This document shows, in pieces, positions 12,090 to 22,980 of a DNA stretch of 41,472 bases. A program made the translations under genes and the position numbers. The stretch comes from an uncultured Nitrosomonadaceae bacterium (lineage in GTDB: Bacteria > Pseudomonadota > Gammaproteobacteria > Burkholderiales > Nitrosomonadaceae), in assembly GCA_905612245.1 (NCBI GenBank), contig CAJQRL010000027.1, positions 1-41,472 of the forward strand, given 5' to 3'. Numbering within the stretch: position 1 is the stretch's first letter; every line of letters begins with the position of its first letter. The notes beneath the pieces are model-generated. The model made no database searches. It was not told the origin of the DNA and saw nothing but the letters and a program-made list of their open reading frames with translations.

Positions 12090-12566
12090 ATGGGGCGTTA
12101 CGAGAAGATTCATGAACTCGAATCAGAGCTAAATGGGGCTGAGTTAAATATAGGCATCGTCATGAGCCGTTATAATATTGATGTCAGCAAGGGTCTTCTT
12201 GATAGCTGTACTGCAGAGTTAGAAAAAAACGGAGTGCTGAATATTGTGATGATAACAGTTCCGGGCGCACTGGAAATCCCTTTGGCTTTACAAAAAATGG
12301 CTTTAACCGATCAGTTTGATGCATTGGTAGCATTGGGTGCAGTAGTTCGTGGAGACACCTATCATTTTGAGGTTGTGTCGACAGAATCTGCTGGCGGAAT
12401 AACTGCTGTACAGCTTGATACAGGCATTCCAGTTGCTAACGGCATACTTACAACTAATACTAATGATCAGGCCCTAGAGCGAATGAGTCAGAAAGGAGCT
12501 GAAGCTGCAAGAGTAGCAATAGAAATGGTTCATATACTCAGAAAGCTTGACGAAGAAATTCAATGA
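12090..12566 (+). CDS. ribH: 6,7-dimethyl-8-ribityllumazine synthase
   Basis: Lumazine synthase condenses the RibB product with the RibD-pathway pyrimidine. It has 158 residues. Visible motifs are SRYN near the N-terminus, [11 protein letters not shown], and [14 protein letters not shown] with the catalytic histidine. A clear Shine-Dalgarno (AGGAGA) precedes the ATG. Its stop overlaps the start of nusB in an ATGA, the usual ribH-nusB coupling. Confidence 0.96.
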   Translation: MGRYEKIHELESELNGAELNIGIVMSRYNIDVSKGLLDSCTAELEKNGVLNIVMITVPGALEIPLALQKMALTDQFDALVALGAVVRGDTYHFEVVSTESAGGITAVQLDTGIPVANGILTTNTNDQALERMSQKGAEAARVAIEMVHILRKLDEEIQ

Positions 12567-13063
12567 CAGAGAAGATACCGGCAGCACAAACAGAAATTAG
12601 ACCGGAACAGAAAGTCAAACGTAAGGGTCGTCGTCGTCGATCACGTGAGCTAGCTTTACAAGGTCTATATCAATGGGTTGTAGCCGGGGGAACGATTCAG
12701 GCTATCACAGAGCAGCTACATGAGACGAAGGAGTTTCTTAAGACAGATCAGGAATATTTTTCTGATCTGTTGAGGGGAGCGCTAACAAATCTAACGGAGC
12801 TGGAAAAACATATTCAAATATGTCTGGACCGTCCCTTTAAAGAGCTTAGTCCAATAGAGGCTTCCATTCTTTTACTAAGCGCCCACGAATTTACTAGCTA
12901 TCCAGGAATACCGTATAGGGCAATTATCAATGAGGCAGTAGAGTTAGCTAAGACCTATGGCGGGACGGACGGACACAAATATGTAAATGGTGTATTGGAC
13001 AAGCTGGCTAAACAGTTACGTCCAGAGGAGTTGGCACTACCGGCTAAGTCGCGGAAGATCTGA
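12563..13063 (+). CDS. nusB: Transcription antitermination factor NusB
   Basis: NusB joins NusE (S10) on boxA RNA to prevent early termination of rRNA operons. It has 166 residues. A basic N-terminal tail ([20 protein letters not shown]) leads into the all-helical fold, and the conserved [27 protein letters not shown] segment, quoted here only by its key parts ([17 protein letters not shown]), lies near residues 123-150. It overlaps ribH by four bases. thiL begins 71 to 128 bases downstream depending on the start chosen. Confidence 0.95.
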   Translation: MTEKIPAAQTEIRPEQKVKRKGRRRRSRELALQGLYQWVVAGGTIQAITEQLHETKEFLKTDQEYFSDLLRGALTNLTELEKHIQICLDRPFKELSPIEASILLLSAHEFTSYPGIPYRAIINEAVELAKTYGGTDGHKYVNGVLDKLAKQLRPEELALPAKSRKI

Positions 13064-13191
13064 AATAAAATATGTTGTGAGTTATATAAGGACACATAGG
13101 GGCCAGGGATTATAAGCAGGAGTCTGTATTTTGTGTGACTAACAATTCAGGCGTACTACAAAAAACTGTCAACCTTTTACAGAAAGCAAAA

Positions 13192-14163
13192 ATGATTTCC
13201 GAAGCAGACATAATTCGTCTTTTTACTCGCTCTGACCCCAACGTTGTTTTGGGGCCAGGAGACGATTCGGCTTTATTTAGACCCGAAACCGGAATGGAAG
13301 TGGCAGTTTCCATTGATATGTTGGTATCTGGGCAGCATTTTTTTGCTGATACTGATCCCTACAAATTAGGACATAAGGCTCTTGCTGTGAATCTATCCGA
13401 CATGGCTGCAATGGGTGCGAACCCACGTTGGGCGACTTTGGCGCTTGCGTTACCAGAATCATTGATAAAAATTGATACGAAATGGGTAGAGTCATTTGCA
13501 AGAGGACTTTTGGAGCTTGCGGGCTCACATCAGGTAGCACTTATTGGCGGAGACGTTACACGTGGCCCCCTTACCATTTGCATACAAATTATTGGTGAGG
13601 TGGCAAAAGGAAGTGCCTTGCACCGCAGTGGCGCCAGGGAGGGAGATGACATCTGGGTATCAGGCAAACTGGGCGATGCCGCACTGGCACTTCTACATGA
13701 GCGTCGCGAAATTAAGCTTGAGCCCAATGAGTTTGCTGAATGTCTAAACGCTTTGCTTCTTCCTGTTGCACGGGTCGATCTGGGGCAGAGATTAGTTGGC
13801 CTAGCTAACAGTGCAATTGATATTTCAGATGGCCTGCTAGCAGATTTAGGACATATCTTGGAGCGCTCAAATGTCGCTGCCACCATTAGTTTGAAAGAGA
13901 TAAACTGCTCAGTAATATTAAAAAAATACTTTTCTCATCCAAAGGTTATCAATTGCATGCTAGCGGGCGGAGATGATTATGAGCTTTGTTTTACTGTGCC
14001 AGAAGAGAGGCGTAGTAAAATTGATAAAATTTCACAAGAAACGGGAATCCCTTTAACCCGCATCGGAAAAATTATTATGGGGGAAGGGTTGGTAGTGTTA
14101 GATTCAACAGAGAAACCAATAATGCTGGAAACAACAGGCTATGACCACTTCCACACCACCTGA
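13192..14163 (+). CDS. thiL: Thiamine-monophosphate kinase
   Basis: ThiL phosphorylates thiamine monophosphate to the active diphosphate. Visible motifs are GPGDDSALF near the N-terminus, SDMAAMGA, ISDGLLADLGH and AGGDDYELCF near the C-terminus. I prefer the ATG at 13192 (MISEADIIRLF), which gives the usual 323 residues. A GTG at 13135 in the same frame has a better Shine-Dalgarno (AGGAG) and would add 19 residues not usual for the family. The 3' end overlaps pgpA by 23 bases. Confidence 0.93.
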   Translation: MISEADIIRLFTRSDPNVVLGPGDDSALFRPETGMEVAVSIDMLVSGQHFFADTDPYKLGHKALAVNLSDMAAMGANPRWATLALALPESLIKIDTKWVESFARGLLELAGSHQVALIGGDVTRGPLTICIQIIGEVAKGSALHRSGAREGDDIWVSGKLGDAALALLHERREIKLEPNEFAECLNALLLPVARVDLGQRLVGLANSAIDISDGLLADLGHILERSNVAATISLKEINCSVILKKYFSHPKVINCMLAGGDDYELCFTVPEERRSKIDKISQETGIPLTRIGKIIMGEGLVVLDSTEKPIMLETTGYDHFHTT

Positions 14164-14707
14164 GTCTCAGGAAGTAGTTGAGCAGGAATCTGGCCCGTTA
14201 TTGACGACGAAAGTCACCCCTGTATATTTGACTCCTAGTATAAAATTCATATTTCAGCACCCTGCTTTTTTCCTGGCCTTTGGCGGGGGCTCTGGATTAA
14301 GCCCGGCTGCTCCAGGTACTGTAGGGACTCTTGTTGCATTCCCTTTATTCTGGGGATTAAATCAATACCTGGAACCGCTTCATTTTTTGTTTCTCATATA
14401 CGTGATGTTCTTTGTTGGCATTTGGGCTTGCGCTCTGACAGGTAGAGCTCTCGGCGCTCATGATCATGGTGGAATGGTATGGGATGAAATAGTTGCGTTT
14501 CTACTCGTGTTATTTTTTACGCCGGATAATTTAATGTGGCAAGCATTTGCTTTTTTGTTATTTCGTTTGTTTGATATATATAAGCCTCAGCCAATTCGAT
14601 ACTATGATAAGAAATTACGAGGCGGATTTGGTGTAATGTTTGATGATATGCTGGCAGCATTCTATACCTTACTGTGTTTGGCAGCATGGAAAGCATTTGT
14701 ATTGTAG
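14141..14707 (+). CDS. pgpA: Phosphatidylglycerophosphatase A
   Basis: This membrane lipid phosphatase converts phosphatidylglycerophosphate to phosphatidylglycerol. It has 188 residues. About 40 polar N-terminal residues precede the family motif GSGLSPAAPGTVGTL. Several membrane helices follow, with the acidic sites WDEIVAF and FDDMLAA. The gene starts inside the end of thiL, as in many proteobacteria. The long N-terminal tail could mean the true start is further in, but no better-supported start is visible. Confidence 0.94.
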   Translation: MTTSTPPESQEVVEQESGPLLTTKVTPVYLTPSIKFIFQHPAFFLAFGGGSGLSPAAPGTVGTLVAFPLFWGLNQYLEPLHFLFLIYVMFFVGIWACALTGRALGAHDHGGMVWDEIVAFLLVLFFTPDNLMWQAFAFLLFRLFDIYKPQPIRYYDKKLRGGFGVMFDDMLAAFYTLLCLAAWKAFVL

Positions 14708-14728
14708 TAGTACAGGCGGAGTATAAAT

Positions 14729-15259
14729 TTGGGTGGAATCATAAATGCTATAGATGACCAGACACTTCATGATCTTGCGAAGCAAGTTGGTCTGGCGCTT
14801 ACGCGGCAAGGGTTGATGCTTGCAACCGCAGAATCTTGTACGGGTGGTTGGTTAGGACAAGTAGTTACTTCTATTCCGGGGAGTTCAGCCTGGTATCAGA
14901 GTGGCTTTATTACTTATACGGCTAACTCTAAGCAGAAAATGTTAGGCATAAGCACTAAAACACTAAAAGAATATGGTGAAGTATCTGAGCAGATAGCGCG
15001 GGAAATGGCGCATGGTGTGGTTACCAAAAGTGGTGCACAAGTTTCAGTTTCTATTACCGGAATTGCCGGCCCTGGAGGTGGGACAACGAAGAAGCCAGTA
15101 GGCATGGTATGTTTTGCTTGGGAGATGAAGGATAACCATATGCGAAGTGAAACTAGGCATTTTAGCGGAGACCGTGAGGCAGTTAGGCAGCAGTCAGTTG
15201 CTGTAGCTATGCAAGGTCTGATAACTCTTCTTCGCGATACGGATTACTCAGTAGCCTGA
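14729..15259 (+). CDS. pncC: Nicotinamide-nucleotide amidase PncC (CinA C-terminal type)
   Basis: This enzyme deamidates nicotinamide mononucleotide to nicotinate mononucleotide, recycling the by-product of NAD-dependent DNA ligase. It has 176 residues and consists only of the CinA C-terminal domain. TAESCTGG is the active-site segment and GIAGPGGG follows. It starts at TTG (14729) with GGCGGAG about eight bases upstream; no ATG fits without losing the conserved N-terminus. It precedes recA, a frequent neighbour. Confidence 0.93.
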   Translation: MGGIINAIDDQTLHDLAKQVGLALTRQGLMLATAESCTGGWLGQVVTSIPGSSAWYQSGFITYTANSKQKMLGISTKTLKEYGEVSEQIAREMAHGVVTKSGAQVSVSITGIAGPGGGTTKKPVGMVCFAWEMKDNHMRSETRHFSGDREAVRQQSVAVAMQGLITLLRDTDYSVA

Positions 15260-15312
15260 CTGCGTTGATTTACATGTGAGATAATTCAATGAAACTATAA
15301 AAGGATCTAGTC

Positions 15313-16332
15313 ATGGATGATAATAAAAGCAAGGCGTTGGCAGCTGCACTTTCCCAAATAGATAAACAGTTTGGTAAAGGCTCGATCATGCGCCTTGGCG
15401 ATAGCGATGCCATTAAAGATATTGAAGTGGTTTCCACCGGTTCTTTAGGGCTTGATATTGCGTTAGGTGTAGGGGGTTTGCCGCGCGGCAGAGTAGTAGA
15501 AATTTACGGACCAGAGTCATCTGGTAAGACCACACTCACTTTGCAAGTAATAGCAGAAATGCAGAAAATAGGTGGCACGGCAGCATTTATTGATGCGGAG
15601 CATGCATTAGATCCGCTGTATGCACAAAAAATTGGTGTCAACGTTCAGGAATTACTCATCTCTCAGCCTGACAATGGAGAGCAGGCGTTGGAGATCGTTG
15701 ATATGCTCGTACGTTCTGGTTCGGTGGATGTGGTGGTAGTTGATTCAGTTGCAGCATTAACGCCACGCGCAGAAATTGAGGGCGAAATGGGAGACCATCA
15801 AATGGGTCTGCAGGCGAGGCTGATGTCGCAGGCATTGCGAAAGCTTACTGCTAACATCAAACGTAGTAACACAATGCTAATTTTTATTAACCAGATTCGT
15901 ATGAAAATTGGAGTTATGTTTGGTAATCCAGAAACAACTACCGGTGGGAATGCTCTAAAATTTTACGCATCGGTTCGCCTTGATATCCGGCGTATTGGTG
16001 CTATTAAGAAAGGTGATGAAATCTTGGGTAATGAGACCAGGGTTAAGGTAGTTAAAAATAAGGTGGCGCCACCATTTAAGAAAGCAGAATTCGATATTCT
16101 TTATGGGGAAGGTATTTCACGCGAGGGTGAGATTGTCGAACTTGGTGTATTACACAACTTGGTTGAGAAAGCTGGCTCTTGGTATTCTTACAACGGTGAA
16201 AAAATTGGTCAGGGCAAGGATAACTCGCGTGAATATCTTAAGGAGAATCCTGACATTGCGAATGAAATTGAATTAAAGATTCGCGCCATCGTAGGGGTAG
16301 CCTCCCAGACTGAAATAGTGCCTGCAGATTAA
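15313..16332 (+). CDS. recA: Recombinase RecA
   Basis: RecA forms the filament on single-stranded DNA that drives homologous recombination and activates SOS. It has 339 residues. The Walker A motif GPESSGKTT is at about 66-74, Walker B is around [10 protein letters not shown], and the DNA-binding loop region contains [14 protein letters not shown] good Shine-Dalgarno (AAAAGGA) precedes the ATG. I saw no clear LexA box of the CTG-N10-CAG type in the 53 bases upstream. recX follows five bases after the stop. Confidence 0.98.
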   Translation: MDDNKSKALAAALSQIDKQFGKGSIMRLGDSDAIKDIEVVSTGSLGLDIALGVGGLPRGRVVEIYGPESSGKTTLTLQVIAEMQKIGGTAAFIDAEHALDPLYAQKIGVNVQELLISQPDNGEQALEIVDMLVRSGSVDVVVVDSVAALTPRAEIEGEMGDHQMGLQARLMSQALRKLTANIKRSNTMLIFINQIRMKIGVMFGNPETTTGGNALKFYASVRLDIRRIGAIKKGDEILGNETRVKVVKNKVAPPFKKAEFDILYGEGISREGEIVELGVLHNLVEKAGSWYSYNGEKIGQGKDNSREYLKENPDIANEIELKIRAIVGVASQTEIVPAD

Positions 16333-16337
16333 AAAAC

Positions 16338-16781
16338 ATGTCATCCGGGCCGACTTTAAGAGGCCGTGCCCTCGGCTATCTGGCACGACGCGAGCACTCC
16401 AGATTAGAACTGGAAAAAAAACTTACACCTTATGCCTCGACTGTTGAAGAGCTGTCTTCTATGTTGGATTCATTGGAACACTGTGGTTTTTTGTCGGCAG
16501 AGCGGATGGTTGAGCAGGTTGTACACATCCGAAGGAACAGGTTTGGAAGCCGCCGTATCGTATATGAATTACAGCAAAAAGGTATCGACGAAGAGTTAAT
16601 TTCAGCAGTGTTACCGCGCCTTAAAGAAACTGAACTTAAAGCTGCTAGAACGGTATGGCAGAAAAAATTTGGTGCAGCACCGGGTAGTGCAACAGAGCGA
16701 GCAAAACAAATACGGTTTTTAATGGGGAGAGGGTTTGGTACAGAGATCATCACGAAGGTGCTGGATCCCCGGGATGAGTAA
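16338..16781 (+). CDS. recX: RecA regulatory protein RecX
   Basis: RecX caps and limits RecA filaments. It has 147 residues of three-helix tandem repeats, with RALGYLARREHSRLELEKKL at the N-terminus (a family landmark) and RRIVYELQQKGI in the middle. It is five bases from recA, so the two share a transcript and expression is probably tied to that of recA. Confidence 0.94.
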   Translation: MSSGPTLRGRALGYLARREHSRLELEKKLTPYASTVEELSSMLDSLEHCGFLSAERMVEQVVHIRRNRFGSRRIVYELQQKGIDEELISAVLPRLKETELKAARTVWQKKFGAAPGSATERAKQIRFLMGRGFGTEIITKVLDPRDE

Positions 16782-16820
16782 TTAAGTTGGGATTAAATTC
16801 TTTGTATCAAGAAAGTTGAT

Positions 16821-19709
16821 ATGAAAAGTAACGAAATAAGACAAAAATTTTTAGAGTTTTTTAAGGCGCGTGAGCATACAATCGTGCCGTCAGGCCCGCT
16901 TGTTCCCGGCGATGACCCGACTTTATTATTCACCAATGCGGGCATGGTTCAGTTCAAAGATGTATTTCTTGGGCAGGACAAACGCTCATATGTTCGTGCT
17001 GCAAGCGCACAGCGTTGTATTCGCGCGGGTGGAAAACATAATGATCTTGAGAATGTAGGGTATACCGCTCGGCATCATACATTTTTCGAAATGTTGGGTA
17101 ATTTTAGTTTCGGAGATTATTTTAAACGGGAAGCTATTCATTATGCGTGGGAATTTCTTACCGAAATATTAAAAATCCCACAAGAAAAATTATGGGTGAC
17201 GGTCTATGCTGAGGATGATGAAGCCGCTGAAATCTGGCTTAAGGAAATAGGCATTGATTCCTCGCAGTTGGTACGAATTTCTTCCATGGATAATTTCTGG
17301 CAGATGGGAGACACGGGTCCTTGTGGTCCCTGTTCTGAAATTTTCTATGATCGTGGTCCGAATTTATCAGGTGGCCCACCTGGTTCGCCGGATGAGGACG
17401 GGGATCGCTATACAGAAATCTGGAACCTGGTATTTATGCAATATAATCGGGACAGTGATGGCACACTTCATCCGCTACCGAGACCCTCAGTAGATACGGG
17501 GATGGGGTTAGAGCGCATTTCTGCTGTAATGCAACATGTGGACTCTAATTATGAAACTGACTTATTCCAGAGCCTTATTCGTAAGGCGGCAGACATAACT
17601 AATACCGCTGATCTTAACGAAAATTCACTTAAAGTAATTGCTGACCATATTCGGGCATGTTCTTTTCTCATCACTGACGGGGTAATTCCTGACAATGAGG
17701 GGCGTGGATATGTGCTTCGTCGCATCATTCGTCGTGCTATCCGTCATGGCTATCAGCTGGGGCAGAAGAAGGAGTTCTTTAATTTACTGGTAGAAGAACT
17801 TGTAAATGTTATGGGAAAGCACTATCCGGAATTAGACAAAGCAAAGGTGCGGGTAGCTTCAGTGTTGAAGCAAGAAGAAGAGCGTTTCGGAGAAACGTTA
17901 GGGAGAGGAATGCAGTGGTTTGAGAGGCTGGTTAGATTAGAAAATCGTGGCATAGGTTACATACGAGAAAAATATGAAATTAAGTCTTCAGATATTACAA
18001 CAGGCGGCGCTCCTTTTGATGGGAAATTAGATCTAGCTGAAGGTGGTTCTGTTGCGGTACAAACAGTAATATTATCTGATAAAGATAGCATAATTAAATT
18101 TAAAAAAGATTTTGTAGCTGCTATAAATAATTTTTCACAGAAGAATAAAATAGCAGTTTCTGGTCACGCAATAATAATTGGTAATGAGAAAGAAGAACTG
18201 GAAGAAGCGGGCATGACAGTCTTTCATTTTCTTAATGAAAGCTCAGTGCCTTTTGCGGGTAGAGACGTATTTACTTTGTATGATACTTTTGGTTTTCCTA
18301 AAGACTTAACACGGGATCTGTGTCGTGAGAGGGGGCTCTCTATTAATGAAAAAGAATTTGAAAAGGAAATGGGGGCGCAGCGTGATCGTGCACGTAAGGC
18401 CAGCAAATTTATTATGGAGTCAGGCATAGAATACAACGGAAGCAAGACCCATTTTCATGGTTACGATAGTCTTCAGCATGAGGGTCAGGTAGTAGCAATC
18501 TACAAGACGGGCGACTCGGTCGGGTTTATCGAAGCCGAGGATGAGGCCTTAATTGTATTGGATCACACGCCGTTTTACGCTGAGTCAGGAGGACAGATAG
18601 GAGACCGAGGTGTGTTGTTGTTTGATGGCGGAGAATTCGTTGTCGCAGAAACACAAAAGATTCAGGCCGAGGTATTTGGACACAGGGGTCAGTTGCAAAG
18701 CGGAAAGCTATCGGTAAACGATACGATTTTAGCAAAAGTTGATCCAGTTACGCGGGCCCGTACGGAACGTAATCACTCTGTGACTCACCTTATGCATAAA
18801 GCTTTACGGGAGGTGCTTGGCTCCCATGTTGAGCAAAAAGGTTCGCTGGTAGATGCTGATAAAACACGATTTGATTTTGCACATAATTTGCCGATAACCG
18901 ATGGAGAGATTTATCAGATAGAAGCGATAGTTAATGCTGAGATTTTTACCAATACTAAGACTGAAGCAAGTGTCATGAAAATGGATGAGGCACAAAAAAC
19001 TGGGGCGGTCATGCTTTTTGGAGAAAAATATGGCGATGAAGTTCGTGTGCTGAAAATTGGTTCTTCACAGGAGTTATGCGGAGGAACACATGTTAATCGC
19101 ACAGGGGATATTGGTCTATTTAAAATTCGCATGCAAAGTGGAGTAGCTGCCGGCGTCCGGAGAATTGAGGCTGTCACAGGAGACAAGGCGCTGGCTTATG
19201 TACAACAGAATGAAATGTATTTAACGGAAGTTGCCAAAGTGTTAAAAACGCAACCGGAAGATGCAACACAAAAATTATCTCAGCTAAATGACAGTATCCG
19301 ACGCCTTGAAAAAGATTTGTCACTATTGAAGTCAAAGCTTGCCGGTTCGCAGGGGGATGACCTTATTAAGCAGGTGCGAGAGGTTAAAAGCATTAAGGTA
19401 TTGGTTTCCAGTTTAGAGAGTGTAGATATAAAAACAATGCGTGAAATTTTAGATCGACTCAAGGGGAAACTAAAAACATGTATTGTAGTATTTGGAACAG
19501 AGAGCGCCGGCAAGGTAAAATTAATTGCGGGGGTTACAGAAGACCTTACGACAAAAATAAAGGCAGGAGAGCTTGTAAACTTTGTAGCGATGCAAGTAGG
19601 AGGCAAAGGTGGCGGGCGGGCTGATATAGCACAAGCAGGAGGAACACAACCTGAAAACTTGGAAAAAGCACTGAACAGTGTTTTAGACTGGGTTGAGCAA
19701 AAGTTATAG
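16821..19709 (+). CDS. alaS: Alanyl-tRNA synthetase with internal insertion
   Basis: AlaRS charges tRNA-Ala. The catalytic domain begins [12 protein letters not shown], and [16 protein letters not shown] and [10 protein letters not shown] are visible. The editing domain has [18 protein letters not shown] and the zinc-binding [11 protein letters not shown], and the C-terminal part has a coiled coil and a glycine-rich C-Ala segment. At 962 residues it is about 88 longer than the usual ~875. The excess lies between GMQWFERLV (about 366) and [14 protein letters not shown] (about 480), where relatives have only a short linker. The inserted DNA (about 17945-18250) is A+T-rich and stays in frame. 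No intein motifs are present. Confidence 0.95.
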   Translation: MKSNEIRQKFLEFFKAREHTIVPSGPLVPGDDPTLLFTNAGMVQFKDVFLGQDKRSYVRAASAQRCIRAGGKHNDLENVGYTARHHTFFEMLGNFSFGDYFKREAIHYAWEFLTEILKIPQEKLWVTVYAEDDEAAEIWLKEIGIDSSQLVRISSMDNFWQMGDTGPCGPCSEIFYDRGPNLSGGPPGSPDEDGDRYTEIWNLVFMQYNRDSDGTLHPLPRPSVDTGMGLERISAVMQHVDSNYETDLFQSLIRKAADITNTADLNENSLKVIADHIRACSFLITDGVIPDNEGRGYVLRRIIRRAIRHGYQLGQKKEFFNLLVEELVNVMGKHYPELDKAKVRVASVLKQEEERFGETLGRGMQWFERLVRLENRGIGYIREKYEIKSSDITTGGAPFDGKLDLAEGGSVAVQTVILSDKDSIIKFKKDFVAAINNFSQKNKIAVSGHAIIIGNEKEELEEAGMTVFHFLNESSVPFAGRDVFTLYDTFGFPKDLTRDLCRERGLSINEKEFEKEMGAQRDRARKASKFIMESGIEYNGSKTHFHGYDSLQHEGQVVAIYKTGDSVGFIEAEDEALIVLDHTPFYAESGGQIGDRGVLLFDGGEFVVAETQKIQAEVFGHRGQLQSGKLSVNDTILAKVDPVTRARTERNHSVTHLMHKALREVLGSHVEQKGSLVDADKTRFDFAHNLPITDGEIYQIEAIVNAEIFTNTKTEASVMKMDEAQKTGAVMLFGEKYGDEVRVLKIGSSQELCGGTHVNRTGDIGLFKIRMQSGVAAGVRRIEAVTGDKALAYVQQNEMYLTEVAKVLKTQPEDATQKLSQLNDSIRRLEKDLSLLKSKLAGSQGDDLIKQVREVKSIKVLVSSLESVDIKTMREILDRLKGKLKTCIVVFGTESAGKVKLIAGVTEDLTTKIKAGELVNFVAMQVGGKGGGRADIAQAGGTQPENLEKALNSVLDWVEQKL

Positions 19710-19728
19710 AAATTTTAATTTTAAATAA

Positions 19729-20700
<972 letters not shown>

Positions 20701-20722
20701 CTAAATAAGGCCAGAGTTTCAT

Positions 20723-21286
20723 ATGAAACCACGCGACAAGACTCCTGTGGACGGAAGTGATGAAGCCTCATTATTTCGAGATGCCGTTCGGGACGTAGAG
20801 CCAATGCCGGCAGCTGACAAGGCAATTCATTCTCGTAAGCTTCCACGACCCAACATACAACAACGAAGTATATCAACACCGGACAATTCGTTTGCCAACT
20901 ATAGCTCGGCATCAGAAATGGAACCAGGTGGCGAACATTCTTTTTTACGTTCTGGGGTATCCCGAAAGACTTTAAAGCAACTCCGGAGAGGTTATTGGAA
21001 TACTGATGATCAGTTAGACCTACACGGATTTACCAGAGACGAAGCGTTACGGGAGCTGGACGAATTTCTTAATACTTGTAGCATGAGAGGATTTCGCTGC
21101 GTGCAGATAATACATGGAAAAGGGCTGAACTCAAAAAACCAAGAGCCGGTATTAAAAACTCTAGTTTGGAATCAGCTTAAACTATACAATTATGTTCTGG
21201 CTTTTTGTCAGGCGGGTCCGGCTGATGGCGGTAGTGGCGCGGCAGTGGTGTTGTTCAAAGTATCTGCAACAAAGAGAACAAGGTAA
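20723..21286 (+). CDS. Smr-domain protein
   Basis: This 187-residue protein has an unstructured, charged N-terminal half (about 1-95) and a C-terminal Smr (small MutS-related) domain. The domain shows LDLHGFTRDEAL, IIHGKG and GGSGAAVVLFK, the three conserved blocks of stand-alone Smr proteins such as E. coli SmrA/SmrB, which act as endonucleases. The DLHG and HGKG motifs expected for nuclease activity are present. Whether it cleaves mRNA on collided ribosomes (the SmrB role) or DNA cannot be told from sequence. It is probably co-transcribed with trxB and convergent with the peroxiredoxin gene. Confidence 0.88.
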   Translation: MKPRDKTPVDGSDEASLFRDAVRDVEPMPAADKAIHSRKLPRPNIQQRSISTPDNSFANYSSASEMEPGGEHSFLRSGVSRKTLKQLRRGYWNTDDQLDLHGFTRDEALRELDEFLNTCSMRGFRCVQIIHGKGLNSKNQEPVLKTLVWNQLKLYNYVLAFCQAGPADGGSGAAVVLFKVSATKRTR

Positions 21287-21307
21287 GCTTTATTAAATAG
21301 TCATAAC

Positions 21308-21841
21308 TTACAGATTTTGTAATTTTTTTAAATCTTCTATTACTTCTATCGAATTACGTGAAGTGCTAGCAGATAAATAAATTTTTGCGATCTTTCCATC
21401 TGGGTCAATTAGAAATGTGTTTCGTTTGGCAAATTTTATGATTACAAGATTTAACAGGGAACCGTATTGAGCGGCGGTTTCGCCATTGTTATCAGCAAGA
21501 AGTGGAAACGGAAGATTATATTCCTTAGCAAATTTAGCGTGACTGGTAGTATTGTCTACACTTATGCCAACCACGTTAGCACCTAAGGCCTCAAGTTTGT
21601 GGAGATCATCACGAAACTTACATGCCTGTTCTGTACAGCCCGGGGTATCATCCTTAGGATAAAAATAAAGTGCTAGCCATTTCCCACGGAAATTATTTAA
21701 TGTATGGATTTTACCGTTTTGGTCTGGTAGTTTAAAGTTTGGCGCAGGTTGCCCAACTTCAGGAGCGTCAGCTTGTGCAATCTGGCTTGAGAAAAACATA
21801 ATTACTCCTGTTAATGTTGCAGCTATTGCCAACCATCTCAT
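21308..21841 (-). CDS. Exported Bcp/PrxQ-type peroxiredoxin
   Basis: This is a 177-residue thiol peroxidase of the Bcp (PrxQ) type. The peroxidatic C69 sits in DDTPGCTEQAC and the resolving C74 is five residues later, the usual Bcp spacing. Unlike most Bcp proteins it has an N-terminal signal-like segment (about 1-24: one positive residue, a hydrophobic stretch, then AQA before D), so it is probably periplasmic. Reduction would then need a periplasmic thiol donor. It stands alone on the minus strand opposite smr. Confidence 0.88.
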   Translation of the reverse strand: MRWLAIAATLTGVIMFFSSQIAQADAPEVGQPAPNFKLPDQNGKIHTLNNFRGKWLALYFYPKDDTPGCTEQACKFRDDLHKLEALGANVVGISVDNTTSHAKFAKEYNLPFPLLADNNGETAAQYGSLLNLVIIKFAKRNTFLIDPDGKIAKIYLSASTSRNSIEVIEDLKKLQNL

Positions 21842-21979
21842 GGCATATCCCCTTTGTATATATTGGGCAAACTATGCTCTGTACTTTAAGATATAACAAT
21901 AGTCCCTGACAAGCTATTAATCTAGCGGGTCAGCTACTCAATTCTTTCTTCCGAGAGATTTTAACGTAAAATGCAGAAA

Positions 21980-22055
21980 GCCTTGGTAGCTCAGTGGATA
22001 GAGCGACCCCCTCCTAAGGGGTAGGTCGCAAGTTCGATTCTTGCCCAGGGCACCA
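21980..22055 (+). tRNA. tRNA-Arg (anticodon CCT)
   Basis: A complete 76-base cloverleaf. The acceptor stem GCCTTGG pairs with CCAGGGC (one G-U). The D-stem is GCTC/GAGC, the anticodon stem ACCCC/GGGGT with loop CTCCTAA, and the T-arm GCAAG/CTTGC with loop TTCGATT. The discriminator A and the CCA end are encoded. The anticodon CCT reads AGG codons. A terminator follows directly. This tRNA is a common integration site, but no second copy of its 3' end was found in the window. Confidence 0.96.
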
Positions 22056-22062
22056 TATAAAT

Positions 22063-22097
22063 AAGGGGTTGGTGTAGTAAGCCGGCCCCTTTTTATT
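22063..22097 (+). terminator. Rho-independent terminator of tRNA-Arg
   Basis: AAGGGGTTGG (22063-22072) pairs with CCGGCCCCTT (22082-22091) through two G-U pairs, with a nine-base loop and a T-rich tail. Confidence 0.85.
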
Positions 22098-22194
22098 TTA
22101 GGAGGCGCACAGGGAAAACTTTGTAAGGCGATACAATCATTAAAGAAACAGCAGATAAACTGGACCTTTTTAGGTTTGTGACGGTGTCATTATT

Positions 22195-22608
22195 TTATTT
22201 TTGTCCTGCATTCTTCAGGCACGCTATCCGTTGACTGATCTTGCCATCGCTTCGGGGAAGAATTGGTTTCCACTTGGCTTTTGGAGAATCTTTTGTACTA
22301 ATAGATATTCCCGCTCCCATATTTTCAGAATGCCAAGAATAAAAGATCGTTCTACTCTTTATTTCTTTACAGTCGTACTCGTTTAGCATCTTTACTGACA
22401 AGTATTTTTCACCAGAGGCAAGTGCTTGGGCCGAAGTTGAATCATACATAACCCACATTTTTGCTTTGTTACCAGAATTTGTAACTTCCTCCATATTAAG
22501 ATGGAGGTTAAAAGCATTGTCACTAGCATTGGGTATTTGCATCCACTCTGCTGCTACTGCACTACTACTGATTAACGTTAACGCTAATGTTATTAGCAAT
22601 TTATTCAT
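22195..22608 (-). CDS. Exported adhesin-E-like protein
   Basis: This is a small exported protein of 137 residues. It has a clear signal peptide (MNKLLITLALTLISSSAVAA, cleavage about residue 20) and a mature domain with two cysteines (in EYDCKEI and RIACLKN) that could form a disulfide. The pattern of an early tryptophan, a central MWVMYD strand and EYDC resembles the surface-adhesin protein E family. That assignment rests on pattern only, and the function is unknown. The gene stands alone. A perfect RegA-like palindrome lies about 180 bases upstream, in the region shared with the flippase gene. Confidence 0.7.
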   Translation of the reverse strand: MNKLLITLALTLISSSAVAAEWMQIPNASDNAFNLHLNMEEVTNSGNKAKMWVMYDSTSAQALASGEKYLSVKMLNEYDCKEIKSRTIFYSWHSENMGAGISISTKDSPKAKWKPILPRSDGKISQRIACLKNAGQK

Positions 22609-22778
22609 TGTTTAGCTTCCTCAATCGATGTACCACAAATTCCACTCTGGCTGTCCGTCTTGGCACAGATACGTTTAACTTAACATTGTTAACACAGCAG
22701 AATCAGCCTAGTAACAAGTATTAATTTCGTGCTTTATGCTTGATGGATCAATCAATGCAGTTTTATGTATCACAAATC

Positions 22779-22795
22779 TGCGACAGTTTGTCGCA
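22779..22795. promoter_or_regulatory. Perfect RegA-like palindrome
   Basis: TGCGACA-GTT-TGTCGCA is a perfect inverted repeat with 7-base arms. It is the most symmetrical of four related sites in the window. It is centred about 180 bases upstream of the adhesin-E-like gene (minus) and 194 bases upstream of the flippase (plus), so it could serve either. Confidence 0.6.
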
Positions 22796-22864
22796 TAGCC
22801 GTAAAATACGCTATAAGTTTATACGTGATCTACTAAATAAGTAATAATTGGCCTAATCTAAAAC

Positions 22865-22873
22865 TGATATAAT
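22865..22873 (+). promoter_or_regulatory. Possible extended -10 promoter of flippase gene
   Basis: TGA-TATAAT gives a perfect -10 with a TGn extension. No good -35 is seen at the right distance, which would suit an activated promoter. The RegA-like palindrome is centred about 93 bases upstream of the predicted start. Confidence 0.4.
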
Positions 22874-22980
22874 GCTCAGGCTAGATCTGTTATCTAAGTA
22901 CTTTAAGCACTTTCTCTCATATCTGCGTACGTTCCCTAACTATTCCAATAAATCTAATGGTTCAGCAGGCCACGTTGTAA

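Noticed and set aside
15260-15312. LexA box in front of recA
   Set aside because: No CTG-N10-CAG or similar dyad is present in the short gap.
17945-18250. Intein in alaS
   Set aside because: No Cys/Ser/Thr start, no HN end and no splicing blocks; about 90 residues is also too short for most inteins.
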